Shown here: in pieces, positions 56,101-64,000 of the stretch
Layout of the letters: each line of letters begins with the position of its first letter
How positions within the stretch are numbered: the first letter of the stretch is position 1
NCBI RefSeq assembly: GCF_036370855.1
Contig: NC_088110.1
Span: forward strand, 21,509,501 to 21,573,500
Reading direction: 5' to 3'
Length of the DNA stretch: 64,000 nucleotides
DNA from: Dromaius novaehollandiae
Lineage: Eukaryota; Chordata; Aves; Casuariiformes; Dromaiidae
Made by a program: the position numbers and the translations under genes
Notes under the pieces: generated by a model
What the model was told of the DNA's origin: nothing
The model's input: the letters and a program-made list of their open reading frames with translations, nothing else
The model's database searches: none

Positions 56101-59100
56101 TGGCAATTTGAAACTGAGAGAGCAGCGAAAAGAAACAGGGAAATCACTAAAGACAAATGGAGCAGCTTGGAGAGCATCTGAGTTCTGGAGCTTGCAGGGC
56201 GTAATAACACAGGGGAAAAAAGCCACGTGGGTACGGAGCTGGGCCACGAAACCCAGCCGCTGGAGCCTGCAGTGCAACCCACGCAGAAGCTCGCGGGTGG
56301 GTTGTCTCGCATGAACCCTTCTCCCCACTTAAGCTGCTGAGCACGTTACGCTCCTTTGCAATTTGGTGGGATTTAATACCTGATCCTCATATGGGATCCC
56401 GCTGTAGCCCATGGAGTTCCCGTAGTAGGTTGGACTCATTTGCACGTCATCCATTCAGGGCTGCTGGATGGAAAAATACTCTATTTCTGCAGTTTCTGCT
56501 TAATCTCTTCTCTCTGGCTTCAGCGCACGCTGTCCTCAGCTAGCCTTATAGGTGGAGACAGCTGAAAGAGCAATAACCGAAGGGTTCATCGTCACAGGCT
56601 GAACTCTGCCTTCTTGAACCTCCTCGGCCCCTACTGTTTGCAACACAGAGGGCCAAAGAGGCCTTTTGTTTCTGGGTAGCTTCTTGAGAAAATACAGTCA
56701 TCCATTGGCTTACGTCTGTCTACGTAAGATCGCAGTACTTGTATTAGTTTAACGTGAAGGTGACGTTACTCATGTGTATAAGAACCTGCAGTTCCTTTAA
56801 ATACACCCTGGAGAAAATGTCTTCTCGGAAGTGAAACCCAGGGGAATGTTTTTCTCACGAGGCTTTTCTGGGCTAGTTGTTTAGTCTTTGCTTAGTTCCT
56901 CTGGGCTAGGGCAAGAGCTGAGGCTTCTGCGGCCTTAGAGGCAAAACTGGGGACTCGGGGACGGCCGGTTTGGGCAAGGAGAAAGCACAAAGTGCTCTTC
57001 TGCTTCCCCGATGACCTGGTGAGCCCAGGGCACTCGTGTTCCTGGTGGCTCAGGCTGAGCCGTGCGCTTTTCTGCTCAGAAACGGTTCCGGATGGAAATG
57101 GGGCAGCTTTTAAACGGAAAGAGCTGTGCTCCAGCGTGGCCGTGGAGCTGCCCCAGGGGCTCGGAGAAAACGGTGGGAGACTTGTGGCTCTGGTGGCTTT
57201 GGCAAATGCACGCCAGAGACCCGGGAAGCGGAAAGCAGGCGGCCTCCGCGTGCGCGTCCTTCCCACGGTCCGCGGCGTTAGCACTAGCGAGCTGCAGACC
57301 GTCCGGGAAGGGGAAGAGCGGAGCCGGGCGGCCTTTCCCGCGCCCGGGGCTCGGCTCGGAGGCTGCTGCCGCGGGTCCGTGACCGGCCGGCGTTTCTCTC
57401 CCGCTTCCAGGGGGAACTGGATCGGGGAAGCCCCGTACAAGAACGGCCGCCCCTGCTCCGAGTGCCCGCCGAGCTACGGAGGAGGCTGCCAGAACAACCT
57501 CTGCTACCGAGGTAGGTGCCGGCGCCCGCCGCGTCGGGCAGCACGGGGCGGAAAGGCTCCGACGCGCTTTTCCCCGGAAACTTTTAATTAGTCGCAGATT
57601 TCTGTGCCTTTTAATTTGCCGCCCTTAACGTAGCAGCTGTGTCCAAAACAGAACGATGTTGAGATACCAAAAAAAAAAAAAAGGAAAAAAAAACCCCAGC
57701 TCTGCTCCTGCGTATTTGTCCCCGGGAAAATGAGAGCAGGCGCTCCGATCGAGGGGAATTACTCTGCGTTTACATCGGTTTGGCTCACGAGCTCGGGCGG
57801 GATTTGGATCTCTGGCCGGCTGCGGGTAGCAGCGATCCCGTCCTCCGGGTTTGTTTGGGAAGGGAATGTTCCCCGCAGTTTCCAGCGGCGATGTGGGTGG
57901 GCAGGCCTTGGCCGCCTGCCCCGCGCCTCCGGGTCCTGGGACGGAGCCTTTCCCTCTCCCTCGCCGTGGGTTTGCTGTCTGCAAAATGAATACAGCGATT
58001 CCTGTTCCTCGGAGGAGAAGGGGGGATCCTGGACAGTTTTCCGACATGTGGAATTCCCCTGGAATAAAGGTTGTTATATAGCGAGGGTGAAAAATGCCAT
58101 TAATGCTGAAATTTCCAATGAAGCAGCTCTATTTCCCTAGTGCGGAGGATTCACTGGGACGAGTGTTGAGGGTGTCTTTTTTTTTTTTTTTTCTTTTCCC
58201 CATGTGTTTTATTGCATGAAGAACCGGGGCTTCCAGAAATGGGCAAACTGGAGACTTGCCCAAAGCGGAGGCTCATTTTTTGCATTCGTCATTTCAATCC
58301 GGGGGCGCAGGGACCGCAGGGAAAGCTGAGCGAGTGCAGGTGGATGCCGCAGCGAGAGAGGATGGAGCACGCTGGTTGTGCAGCTGGAGGGAGAAATTCC
58401 TCCAGAAGATTTCAGCCATCCATCATCCCCTTGTTTGCCTCGGTCCTCTTTTTGCTGCCGAGGACGAGCGCAGCGTAGGGTTTCAGATGGGACGGGCCAA
58501 GTGCAATGAATTTAGCTGGCGCCGTTTCCAGAGTCCCTTTTCCGACCTGCAACAGCAGCAGACTTGTTCTTTAGCGGAGGTGAAAAGGAGGATGACGACT
58601 CCACGTCTATGGGGCTGTGATGTAGCAGGGATCAGGCTGCAGCAAGACCCTTGCTTTGCTGCTGGGCAGGGTGAGGCTGTGGCCATGGGGGGTTTGAAGA
58701 GCTTTAGCCACCTTCCCAGGTACTAAGGCTCTCTTTTTGGTAGACTTCCAGCAAATTTGTCTTTTTTTATTTCCCTCTGGAGCGAAAGAGCTGGAGACAG
58801 GTTGGAAAAGTAGAAATTTCAGTGCATTTCTGTTCTCTGAATAGTGGGGCTCATTGCAACCATTTGTCGTTAAGCTCGGTAAATGCTGCTTTATGTGCAG
58901 AGCAAGTGACTGCTGGAAAACCAGGTCCCTTTCCTGGTGCGATACCTGCCTTGGCAATAGCCCTGTGCCGTGTTTAACTTGCATTTTAAGTTTCCAGCTA
59001 TTTAAAAATGGATCCTTGTCAAAGCAAATAATCTCCCTCAACATGTGAGCTTGTCTGCCTTTCCTGTTGATATTAACATGCTGCCATTATTTTTAATCCC

Positions 59101-62100
59101 CCTTCTAATAAGATTATCGTTACGAGGATACTATAATCCCTGAGACAGACGAGACCAATGAAGTGGAGACTTCGCAGCTCGCGGAGCAAAAACCCGTGTG
59201 GTTCCCCAACCTGGAGAACAAACCCACCAAACCAGTCAAGCCCAAGAAAACCGCCCCGGCGAGCTACATGAGTAAGACGATGTCTTTGTTTTTCAGCTCC
59301 TCTAAGTTTTGAAGCACCTCTGTAGGGTGAGGTGGGGAGGGTCAGTTAAAAAACCAACCAGGAGGATGTCTGCGTGGAGGGGGAAGGTGATCCGTGTGCC
59401 AGTTTGCAGTTAGTTATAGCAGAAGCGAGGAGCAAAGCTTTCCAAAGCCGCTCGGCAGTGTTTGCTGCTTCTTCAGCCCAGGTGCTGCCTTCTAGGACAT
59501 CTCGAGTAAGCGTCAGTGAAGCGAAAGTCCCCAGATCAGGAGTCACTTCAGCAAATGTTGGTTTTGTGTCCCATTTAAAATATGCTAAACTCAACAGTGA
59601 CCCTCTTCACAACTTTTCTGAGGATTTTAGCTTTTTTCTTTCCCCTTGCTGTTTCTTGCTTGAGAAGATTTCTGAAGTTATTTGTGGAGTTGATAGTGCT
59701 TCCACTCTTGTTCCCTGACTGTTGTTAATTAAAAGACTTATGCTGAAACTGGGGGCAGGCGAATAACCACATCCTTTTCCAGTTTCTCTGCTACCGTCTT
59801 GAGAGCCTGTAATTAAATGGAGAATGAGAGCTCTGGTCACAGACCTTGGCCTGTAAATCAAAGCCTTCTGCTGTCAAATATTTCTTCCTTGTTAATATTT
59901 AAGAAAACACCTGTCTCGCATGCAAAAGGCTAAAGAGGCACGAACCAGATTTTGTCTGGCACACTCTTCCTCGCAGTCTTTCCTCTTGCACCTCACATTT
60001 TGTTTGCTCTCTGTTTTTTTTCCCCAGCACAAGTCATTACCTGTGAAACCAAGATGCGGGACAAATGCAGAGGCTCGACGTGCAACAGGTAGCGTTTCGA
60101 TGATCTCTCTTGTAGCCGTCCAGGAAAAAGCCGTCTAAAAACCGGCAGGTTCTTGCAAACAGGGGATAGCCTATACTGTATTTTCTTTGTGACTATCTAG
60201 GTAAATCCCTTCAAGGGATTTACCCAAGGCCTTGAAAAAGCTTTCATTCTCTTTATACAAAGCATTCAGCCAAGTTTAGCAGTGAAGTGATTCAGTTTAT
60301 TTTATGCAGCCATGATAACCCGCAGATCCAGGTGTCCAAAATCATTTAATAAATTTTGGCAGTCATTTTTTGAACCTTTCTCATGTGTTCCACTCCTGCC
60401 CAAGGCAGACCAATAATTCATGGCTTGTCCCCTCCCAGCCAGTCAAGAACTTCTGGTTAAGGTTTCTTCAAGGAACGGGACAGTTTATCACTTGGAGAAA
60501 ACCCAAATCCATGGAATCTAAATATTGGTCGGGTTTTTAAGGAGGGTGGAGAAACAGTTTTAAAAAGTAGCTATTTTGCAATCTTGTTTTTAAATGGAAG
60601 AATTATGTGAAATGAATGGAATGACTATGAAATGAAATAGAGTCAAAGTCTGTTTTTCTTGAATTGTTTTTTCGCCACCCTCAAAGATATATATCTTTAC
60701 TAGGTATCTGTGCCCAGCTGGCTGCCTGCACAGTAAGGGAAAGATCTTTGGAACATTTTATTATGAGAGTGTAAGTACCTTTTAATAGCTCGTAGATGTA
60801 ATTTGTGGGGAGTTAGTGGTAATAGCAGAAATGGGAAATGCCAACTATTCTAATGTAATTTGGCTTTTCAAAATCTCCAGTTGTGGTGCTGTAAAATGTG
60901 CTAATAAAGATTATCTGCATTTTCCTCATCTTAGTGATTAAAAAAAAAGGTCTGGAAAGGTAAAGTGATTCCAGACTTGATCTTGTCATGGATGTCCTTA
61001 ATGTGCAGTTAAAATCCATGGAGAGCAAGGGACAGGGATCAAAAATTCTTATACGGATCTTTTTTGTAGTGCAGACAGTTGTCAGGCTGAATAGAAACTC
61101 TATACTAAAAACACTGTCAAAAGTTGTAACTAAAGAATATTTGGGATGATCTGATGGATCTTGAATTAGCAAGATAATTTATATATAAAGCATGGTAGCG
61201 TTTTCCCATCAGAACTACTTTTGCAGTGAAAAAAAGGTTGACGATGGAAGGGTTTTTTTTTTTTTTTTTTGTTTAAAAGCATGTTTGCTTTCTGCTTGAA
61301 ATTCCAAGTTTTCAGCACAAAGCCAAACACCACAAGTCCCAGATACTTTTACCAGTGCTCTACTAATGTTTTCCCTGGGATGACCTCGGTCCCCGTTCTC
61401 GCTGCGGATGCATGACGGCATCGCCCAGGATACGCCGCTGCCTCGCAGCTTCTGGGACTGCAGATACCTGCCGCCTCCAAGTGATTCCAGCAGAAATATT
61501 TTGCATGTCAGTATTTTGTTGAGAACTGGAAATATTTCATACGGGTAGTTAATTTCCAAAACTACTTACTCTTCTAAATTATCTCTGAATGTTCAGTTTT
61601 GTTATTTAAAAAAGTTTGTCATTCAACCAAGCAGTGCTCAGAAGAGAAAAAATGATTGAGGTTATGCTGGAAGGGTAATGCTTAACAACAGGAATGTACT
61701 TGGTTTATTTTCCACTTGGCATTTTGGTGGTGGTTTTATTCCTTATTGTTTTTTTTCTTGCCCTGTGACCGACATCTATTTGACGTGCAATTTGTTCTGT
61801 TCCTCCCAGTCATCGAGCATATGTCGTGCTGCCATTCATTACGGCATCCTCGACGACAAGGGAGGACTGGTGGATATCACGAGGAAGGGGAGGACGCCGG
61901 CATTCGTGAAGTCCACCAGAAATGGCGTAGAATCTTTTAGGTACTACCTTACTGGAAAAACCGTTGTACCTCTGTATTTGCTTTAAATACAAGTAGATGT
62001 TCCACCTTCTTTGTTACTCGTATATGGACATAGTAATCCAACTAATTATAGTACACTGATCTCTAAGAATCTTTTTTGTTTGCTTGTTTTACAGGAAAAA

Positions 62101-63961
62101 CAAGCCTTCAAATGCGTTCATGGTTTCCAAAGTCACAAGTAAGTTTATAAAGCTGAGGAGAAACCACTGTTGTGAGAGTTTTACGGCATGCGTGAGAACA
62201 TCATTCCATACAATATTCTTTTCTGTTTTAAGTGGTCGTGTTAAAAGAAACTGATGTCACAACTAAGTACTGCTCTGGCCATCCATCACCCAAAATAGCC
62301 ATTTCACCATCAACCATCTCATTTTTCCGTGGGGAGCTAGGAGGAGGGCACTGAGCAGGGAGATAACTGGCCATTTTCAGCAGCATCTCTTGGAGGTAAA
62401 TGATGGTCAGGTCTAAACCTCTGCTACAGCATCACGAGCTGCTGCTGATGGAGTGGTGGAAGGTCAGCCACCCTTGTGTGAAGGCCTCCATCTAGTGTGA
62501 ACACTGTACAAAATCTGCAAAAAAATAGTATCTAAAAGTACATAATAAAATAGTGCAATAGTATGTTGAAACATATAAACTAATACAATAAAATAATACA
62601 TATTAATTTAGTTTATAACAGTGAGTCACCATAGTTCTTGCTTTTTAAACAATGCTCGCTTTCTGAATAAATCTGAGTAATTCCTCTTCTATTTAATCTT
62701 CATTTTGACTAGGTCCCTTTGAGCCACGTTAGGATAAAACCTGATGTGTGGCTTATTAAGACTCCAAGTCTGGGGTCTGCATAGCTGTAGCAAAAATAGA
62801 CTAATCTTGTGGGTTAGCTACTTCCCTCTTTTGCAAGCTGTGACCTTTTGAAGACCACGCTGTAGTAACGTAGCCGGATTTCTGCTGGAGAGCTTTAGAG
62901 CCTCTCCCCGTGCTGTCCGGAAAGCAGAGAGCAGCTTTCCCCCTGGCTGCAGCTCTGCCCTCGGCTGGACACGCGGCTCGTTGGAGACGCTGCCGACCCA
63001 GGCTTGAGTTTACTGCAGCGACTCGAGCCATCAGCCCTAATAACTCGCCTCTCCATTTTTATTTCCGCAGCGCAGACGCTGGATTGCTATGCTACAGTAG
63101 CTGAGCTGTGCCAGTTCAAAAAGCCGGCATCTCACTGCCCAAGGTAACGGCATACCACGAGCACGACCCTGTTTGCTTAAATCTGCGCTGCTGGAGGGAC
63201 AGGCAGGTTAAAGCAGGGCCAGCCGCATGGAGGTATCCAGATCTGGGAGCTAAAGGAAGAGGAGCAGGTTGTGCTGGGTGAGCTGGAGAAGGGTTCAGGA
63301 ATGGCCTGTCTCATCCTCCAGCCAGGCTTTTCCCTGGAGCAAGTCCCCAGCATGGGCAGGCACACCGACACCACGGTGTAAAATCCATGCCAAGTTTCTC
63401 AGCTGATTCAGTAGCATAAAAAAGCCAGGCAACGTGATACGTTGCAGTGAGCCGCTGTGTATGGGTGTGCAGCTTCGTGCTTGGCCTTTATCCTCTTGCA
63501 CTTGCCATTTTTTTGATCTGCTCTTCCTTTTCATCTTAAAACGCGGGAGAACTTTGTTCTAGAAAGCTGTTTTGTGCAGGTGTAAGTGATGGCGGTGCGG
63601 GGGCAACAAACATATGCAACTAATTGCGTGCACAGCATTGTGCAAAAGCAGAGAAATTCCCCTTTGAAAATGTCATAAAAGATCAATCCCTCTTTTACTG
63701 GTCGAAAAAAACCTCTATTTGCAGTCCTGCAGTAACTACCAAATGTCATCTGAGGGGAACGAATAATTAGATTCACTGTTGCCACCTGCAGACCAGATGC
63801 AGGCACTTGAAATCTTCCAAGAATGCAACTTGTTTTCCTGTTGAGCCTTTATATAGAGAATAAATATGAATAAATTGTTTTCTAGGATCTATTGTCCAGC
63901 CCACTGTAAAGACGAGCCATCATACTGGGCACCGGTGTTTGGCACCAACGTCTACGCAGAT
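46907..63961 (+). CDS. CRISPLD2: CRISPLD2, cysteine-rich secretory protein LCCL domain-containing 2 (12 coding exons, 3' end outside window)
   Basis: CRISPLD2 is a secreted glycoprotein known to bind lipopolysaccharide, to be induced by glucocorticoids, and to act in lung and craniofacial development. Twelve exons join in one frame for 441 codons: 46907-47149, 52766-52884, 54937-55069, 55203-55318, 57411-57511, 59113-59271, 60028-60088, 60704-60770, 61810-61940, 62095-62138, 63071-63143 and 63886-63961. Order: signal peptide (1 to ~21), NSS glycosylation sequon at 28, RSKR at 47-50, CAP domain (~55-210) with THYTQIVW and [11 protein letters not shown] signatures, a Cys-rich piece, a Pro/Glu/Lys linker (~240-290), LCCL 1 (~293-380), and the start of LCCL 2 (from ~397). 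About 60 residues are missing on the right. CRISPLD1 is the close paralogue; CRISPLD2 is preferred on sequence detail and linkage to USP10. Confidence 0.96.
47300..47540 (-). mobile_element. Decayed CR1 LINE 3' fragment
   Basis: On the plus strand ATCATTGGATTGTTTTGG then TTGGAAAAGACCAC, and later GTCATCTCGTCCATCCACTGC, follow the reverse-complement order of a CR1 3' end. A region like GGCAATTCCATAGCCTG and CAGGTTGTTCCATTAC follows. It is more diverged than the copy at 24,638, so probably older. Confidence 0.7.
52515..52536. repeat. 22-nt poly-A run
   Basis: A simple A homopolymer about 230 nt upstream of a CRISPLD2 exon. No retroposon body was recognised beside it. Confidence 0.95.
52766..52884 (+). 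CDS. CRISPLD2: CRISPLD2 coding exon (CAP domain)
   Basis: The exon encodes [19 protein letters not shown], then [25 protein letters not shown] supplies the first CAP histidine. At the place where many CAP proteins have GEN, this protein has GQN (52,856-52,864), as in human CRISPLD2. Phase 2 end, donor GTAAGA. Confidence 0.97.
52885..54936 (+). other. CRISPLD2: CRISPLD2 intron
   Basis: A 2.05-kb intron. It includes a CpG/ACGT-rich cluster at about 54,170-54,320 with repeated GCAACGT and GCGTG words. No exon was recognised. Confidence 0.85.
54937..55069 (+). CDS. CRISPLD2: CRISPLD2 coding exon (CAP domain, HYTQ)
   Basis: The exon encodes [37 protein letters not shown], then MCTHYTQ. The CAP glutamate is in YDEVKDY and the second histidine is CAT at 55,058-55,060. 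The CAP1 signature HYTQIVW is split across this exon and the next. Phase 0 end. Confidence 0.97.
55203..55318 (+). CDS. CRISPLD2: CRISPLD2 coding exon (end of CAP domain)
   Basis: The exon encodes [19 protein letters not shown], then [20 protein letters not shown]. It carries the CAP2 signature [11 protein letters not shown], completed in the next exon. It lies only 133 nt after the previous exon. Donor GTAAGG. Confidence 0.97.
55319..57410 (+). other. CRISPLD2: CRISPLD2 intron
   Basis: A 2.1-kb GC-richer intron. CpG density rises toward its 3' end (from about 57,230). Open frames on both strands are explained by GC content. The acceptor is TTCCAG at 57,405-57,410. Confidence 0.85.
57411..57511 (+). 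CDS. CRISPLD2: CRISPLD2 coding exon (Cys-rich hinge)
   Basis: The exon encodes [20 protein letters not shown], then [13 protein letters not shown], close to mammalian CRISPLD2. It ends in phase 1 with donor GTAGGT. The surrounding sequence (57,230-57,560) is CpG-rich. Confidence 0.97.
57512..59112 (+). other. CRISPLD2: CRISPLD2 intron
   Basis: A 1.6-kb intron, GC-rich at its 5' end. It has A-rich runs near 57,669-57,692 and a 16-T run at 58,177-58,192. No exon was recognised. Confidence 0.85.
59113..59271 (+). CDS. CRISPLD2: CRISPLD2 coding exon (linker)
   Basis: The exon encodes [38 protein letters not shown], then [15 protein letters not shown]. It is the least conserved part; NEVET, VW and the TKPxKPKKT block still align with the human linker. 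The donor GTAAGA starts at 59,272. Confidence 0.93.
59272..60027 (+). other. CRISPLD2: CRISPLD2 intron
   Basis: A 0.76-kb intron with no recognised structure. It ends in a T-rich tract and CCCCAG. Confidence 0.85.
60028..60088 (+). CDS. CRISPLD2: CRISPLD2 coding exon (LCCL 1, start)
   Basis: The exon encodes [20 protein letters not shown], the opening of the first LCCL domain. The donor is GTAGCG at 60,089, which lacks the usual G at +5. Confidence 0.95.
60089..60703 (+). other. CRISPLD2: CRISPLD2 intron
   Basis: A 0.6-kb intron. Nothing recognised inside; the acceptor is ACTAG at 60,699-60,703. Confidence 0.85.
60704..60770 (+). CDS. CRISPLD2: CRISPLD2 coding exon (LCCL 1)
   Basis: The exon encodes [27 protein letters not shown] and the F/W-G-T-x-x-Y block are hallmarks of LCCL domains. 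Phase 0 end, donor GTAAGT. Confidence 0.97.
60771..61809 (+). other. CRISPLD2: CRISPLD2 intron
   Basis: A 1.0-kb intron with an 18-T run at 61,253-61,270. No exon was recognised. Confidence 0.85.
61810..61940 (+). CDS. CRISPLD2: CRISPLD2 coding exon (LCCL 1, core)
   Basis: The exon encodes [19 protein letters not shown], then [19 protein letters not shown], then [16 protein letters not shown] is the conserved second half of an LCCL domain. Phase 2 end. Confidence 0.97.
62095..62138 (+). CDS. CRISPLD2: CRISPLD2 coding exon (between LCCL domains)
   Basis: This 44-nt exon encodes [15 protein letters not shown]. It lies only 154 nt after the previous exon, between acceptor ACAG and donor GTAAGT. 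Confidence 0.94.
62139..63070 (+). other. CRISPLD2: CRISPLD2 intron
   Basis: A 0.9-kb intron, AT-rich near 62,510-62,620 and GC-richer after 62,880. The acceptor is CCGCAG at 63,065-63,070. Confidence 0.85.
63071..63143 (+). CDS. CRISPLD2: CRISPLD2 coding exon (LCCL 2, start)
   Basis: The exon encodes [19 protein letters not shown] followed by ASHCPR, matching the start of the second LCCL domain in human CRISPLD2. Phase 2 end, donor GTAACG. Confidence 0.95.
63144..63885 (+). other. CRISPLD2: CRISPLD2 intron
   Basis: A 0.74-kb intron with no recognised structure. The acceptor is TCTAG at 63,881-63,885. Confidence 0.85.
63886..63961 (+). CDS. CRISPLD2: CRISPLD2 coding exon (LCCL 2), last in window
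   Basis: The exon encodes [19 protein letters not shown] followed by TNVYAD. CPAHC and W-x-P-V-F-G-T-N are LCCL signatures. The donor GTGAGT starts at 63,962. The rest of LCCL 2, the stop and the 3' UTR lie beyond the window. Confidence 0.97.
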
Positions 63962-64000
63962 GTGAGTACGCTCCTTTCCTTGATGAACCCGTGTGGCACG

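Noticed and set aside
56992..57591. 199-residue plus-strand frame as a separate gene
   Set aside because: Only its C-terminal part (57,411-57,511) is a CRISPLD2 exon; the rest reads through intron before the acceptor.
46907..63961. Assignment to CRISPLD1 instead of CRISPLD2
   Set aside because: Segments such as [20 protein letters not shown] and the NEVET linker fit CRISPLD2 better, and CRISPLD2, not CRISPLD1, neighbours USP10 in human.

Overview
The window looks like nuclear DNA of a bird. It carries two vertebrate genes with many short exons and canonical splice sites in AT-rich introns. The interspersed repeats recognised are CR1 LINE fragments, the typical avian retroposon, including a 3' end that still reads as the CR1 ORF2 C-terminus. 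The species cannot be fixed from the sequence. No bacterial operon, CRISPR array, tRNA or rRNA gene was seen.

Region 1 (1-about 30,985, + strand) is the 3' part of USP10, the ubiquitin-specific protease 10 gene. Twelve coding exons encode the last ~764 residues, up to the stop at 30,098-30,100. The first ~30 residues lie upstream of the window. The 3' UTR ends at an AATAAA at 30,965. Two splicing features stand out. One is a U12-type (minor spliceosome) intron at 12,560-13,860, just after the catalytic cysteine. The other is a pair of in-frame donors 15 nt apart at the end of the first exon in the window.

Region 2 (about 30,986-41,500) is intergenic. It has microsatellites, long homopolymers and no convincing gene.

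Region 3 (about 41,500-64,000, + strand) is CRISPLD2, which encodes a secreted protein with a CAP/SCP domain and two LCCL domains. A CpG-rich promoter region with a TATA-like box precedes a probable untranslated first exon ending at 42,592. The start codon is at 46,907. Twelve coding exons encode 441 residues: signal peptide, furin-like site, CAP domain, linker, LCCL 1 and the first part of LCCL 2. The gene runs off the right edge.

The USP10-CRISPLD2 tandem order agrees with the neighbouring positions of the human genes on 16q24.1. The two proteins are not known to act together: USP10 is a cytoplasmic deubiquitinase and CRISPLD2 is a secreted, matrix-associated protein. I did not find an undescribed biological system. 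The most useful observations are the U12-type intron, the tandem donors, a 53-bp recent tandem duplication and a decayed reverse-transcriptase relic inside the U12-type intron.
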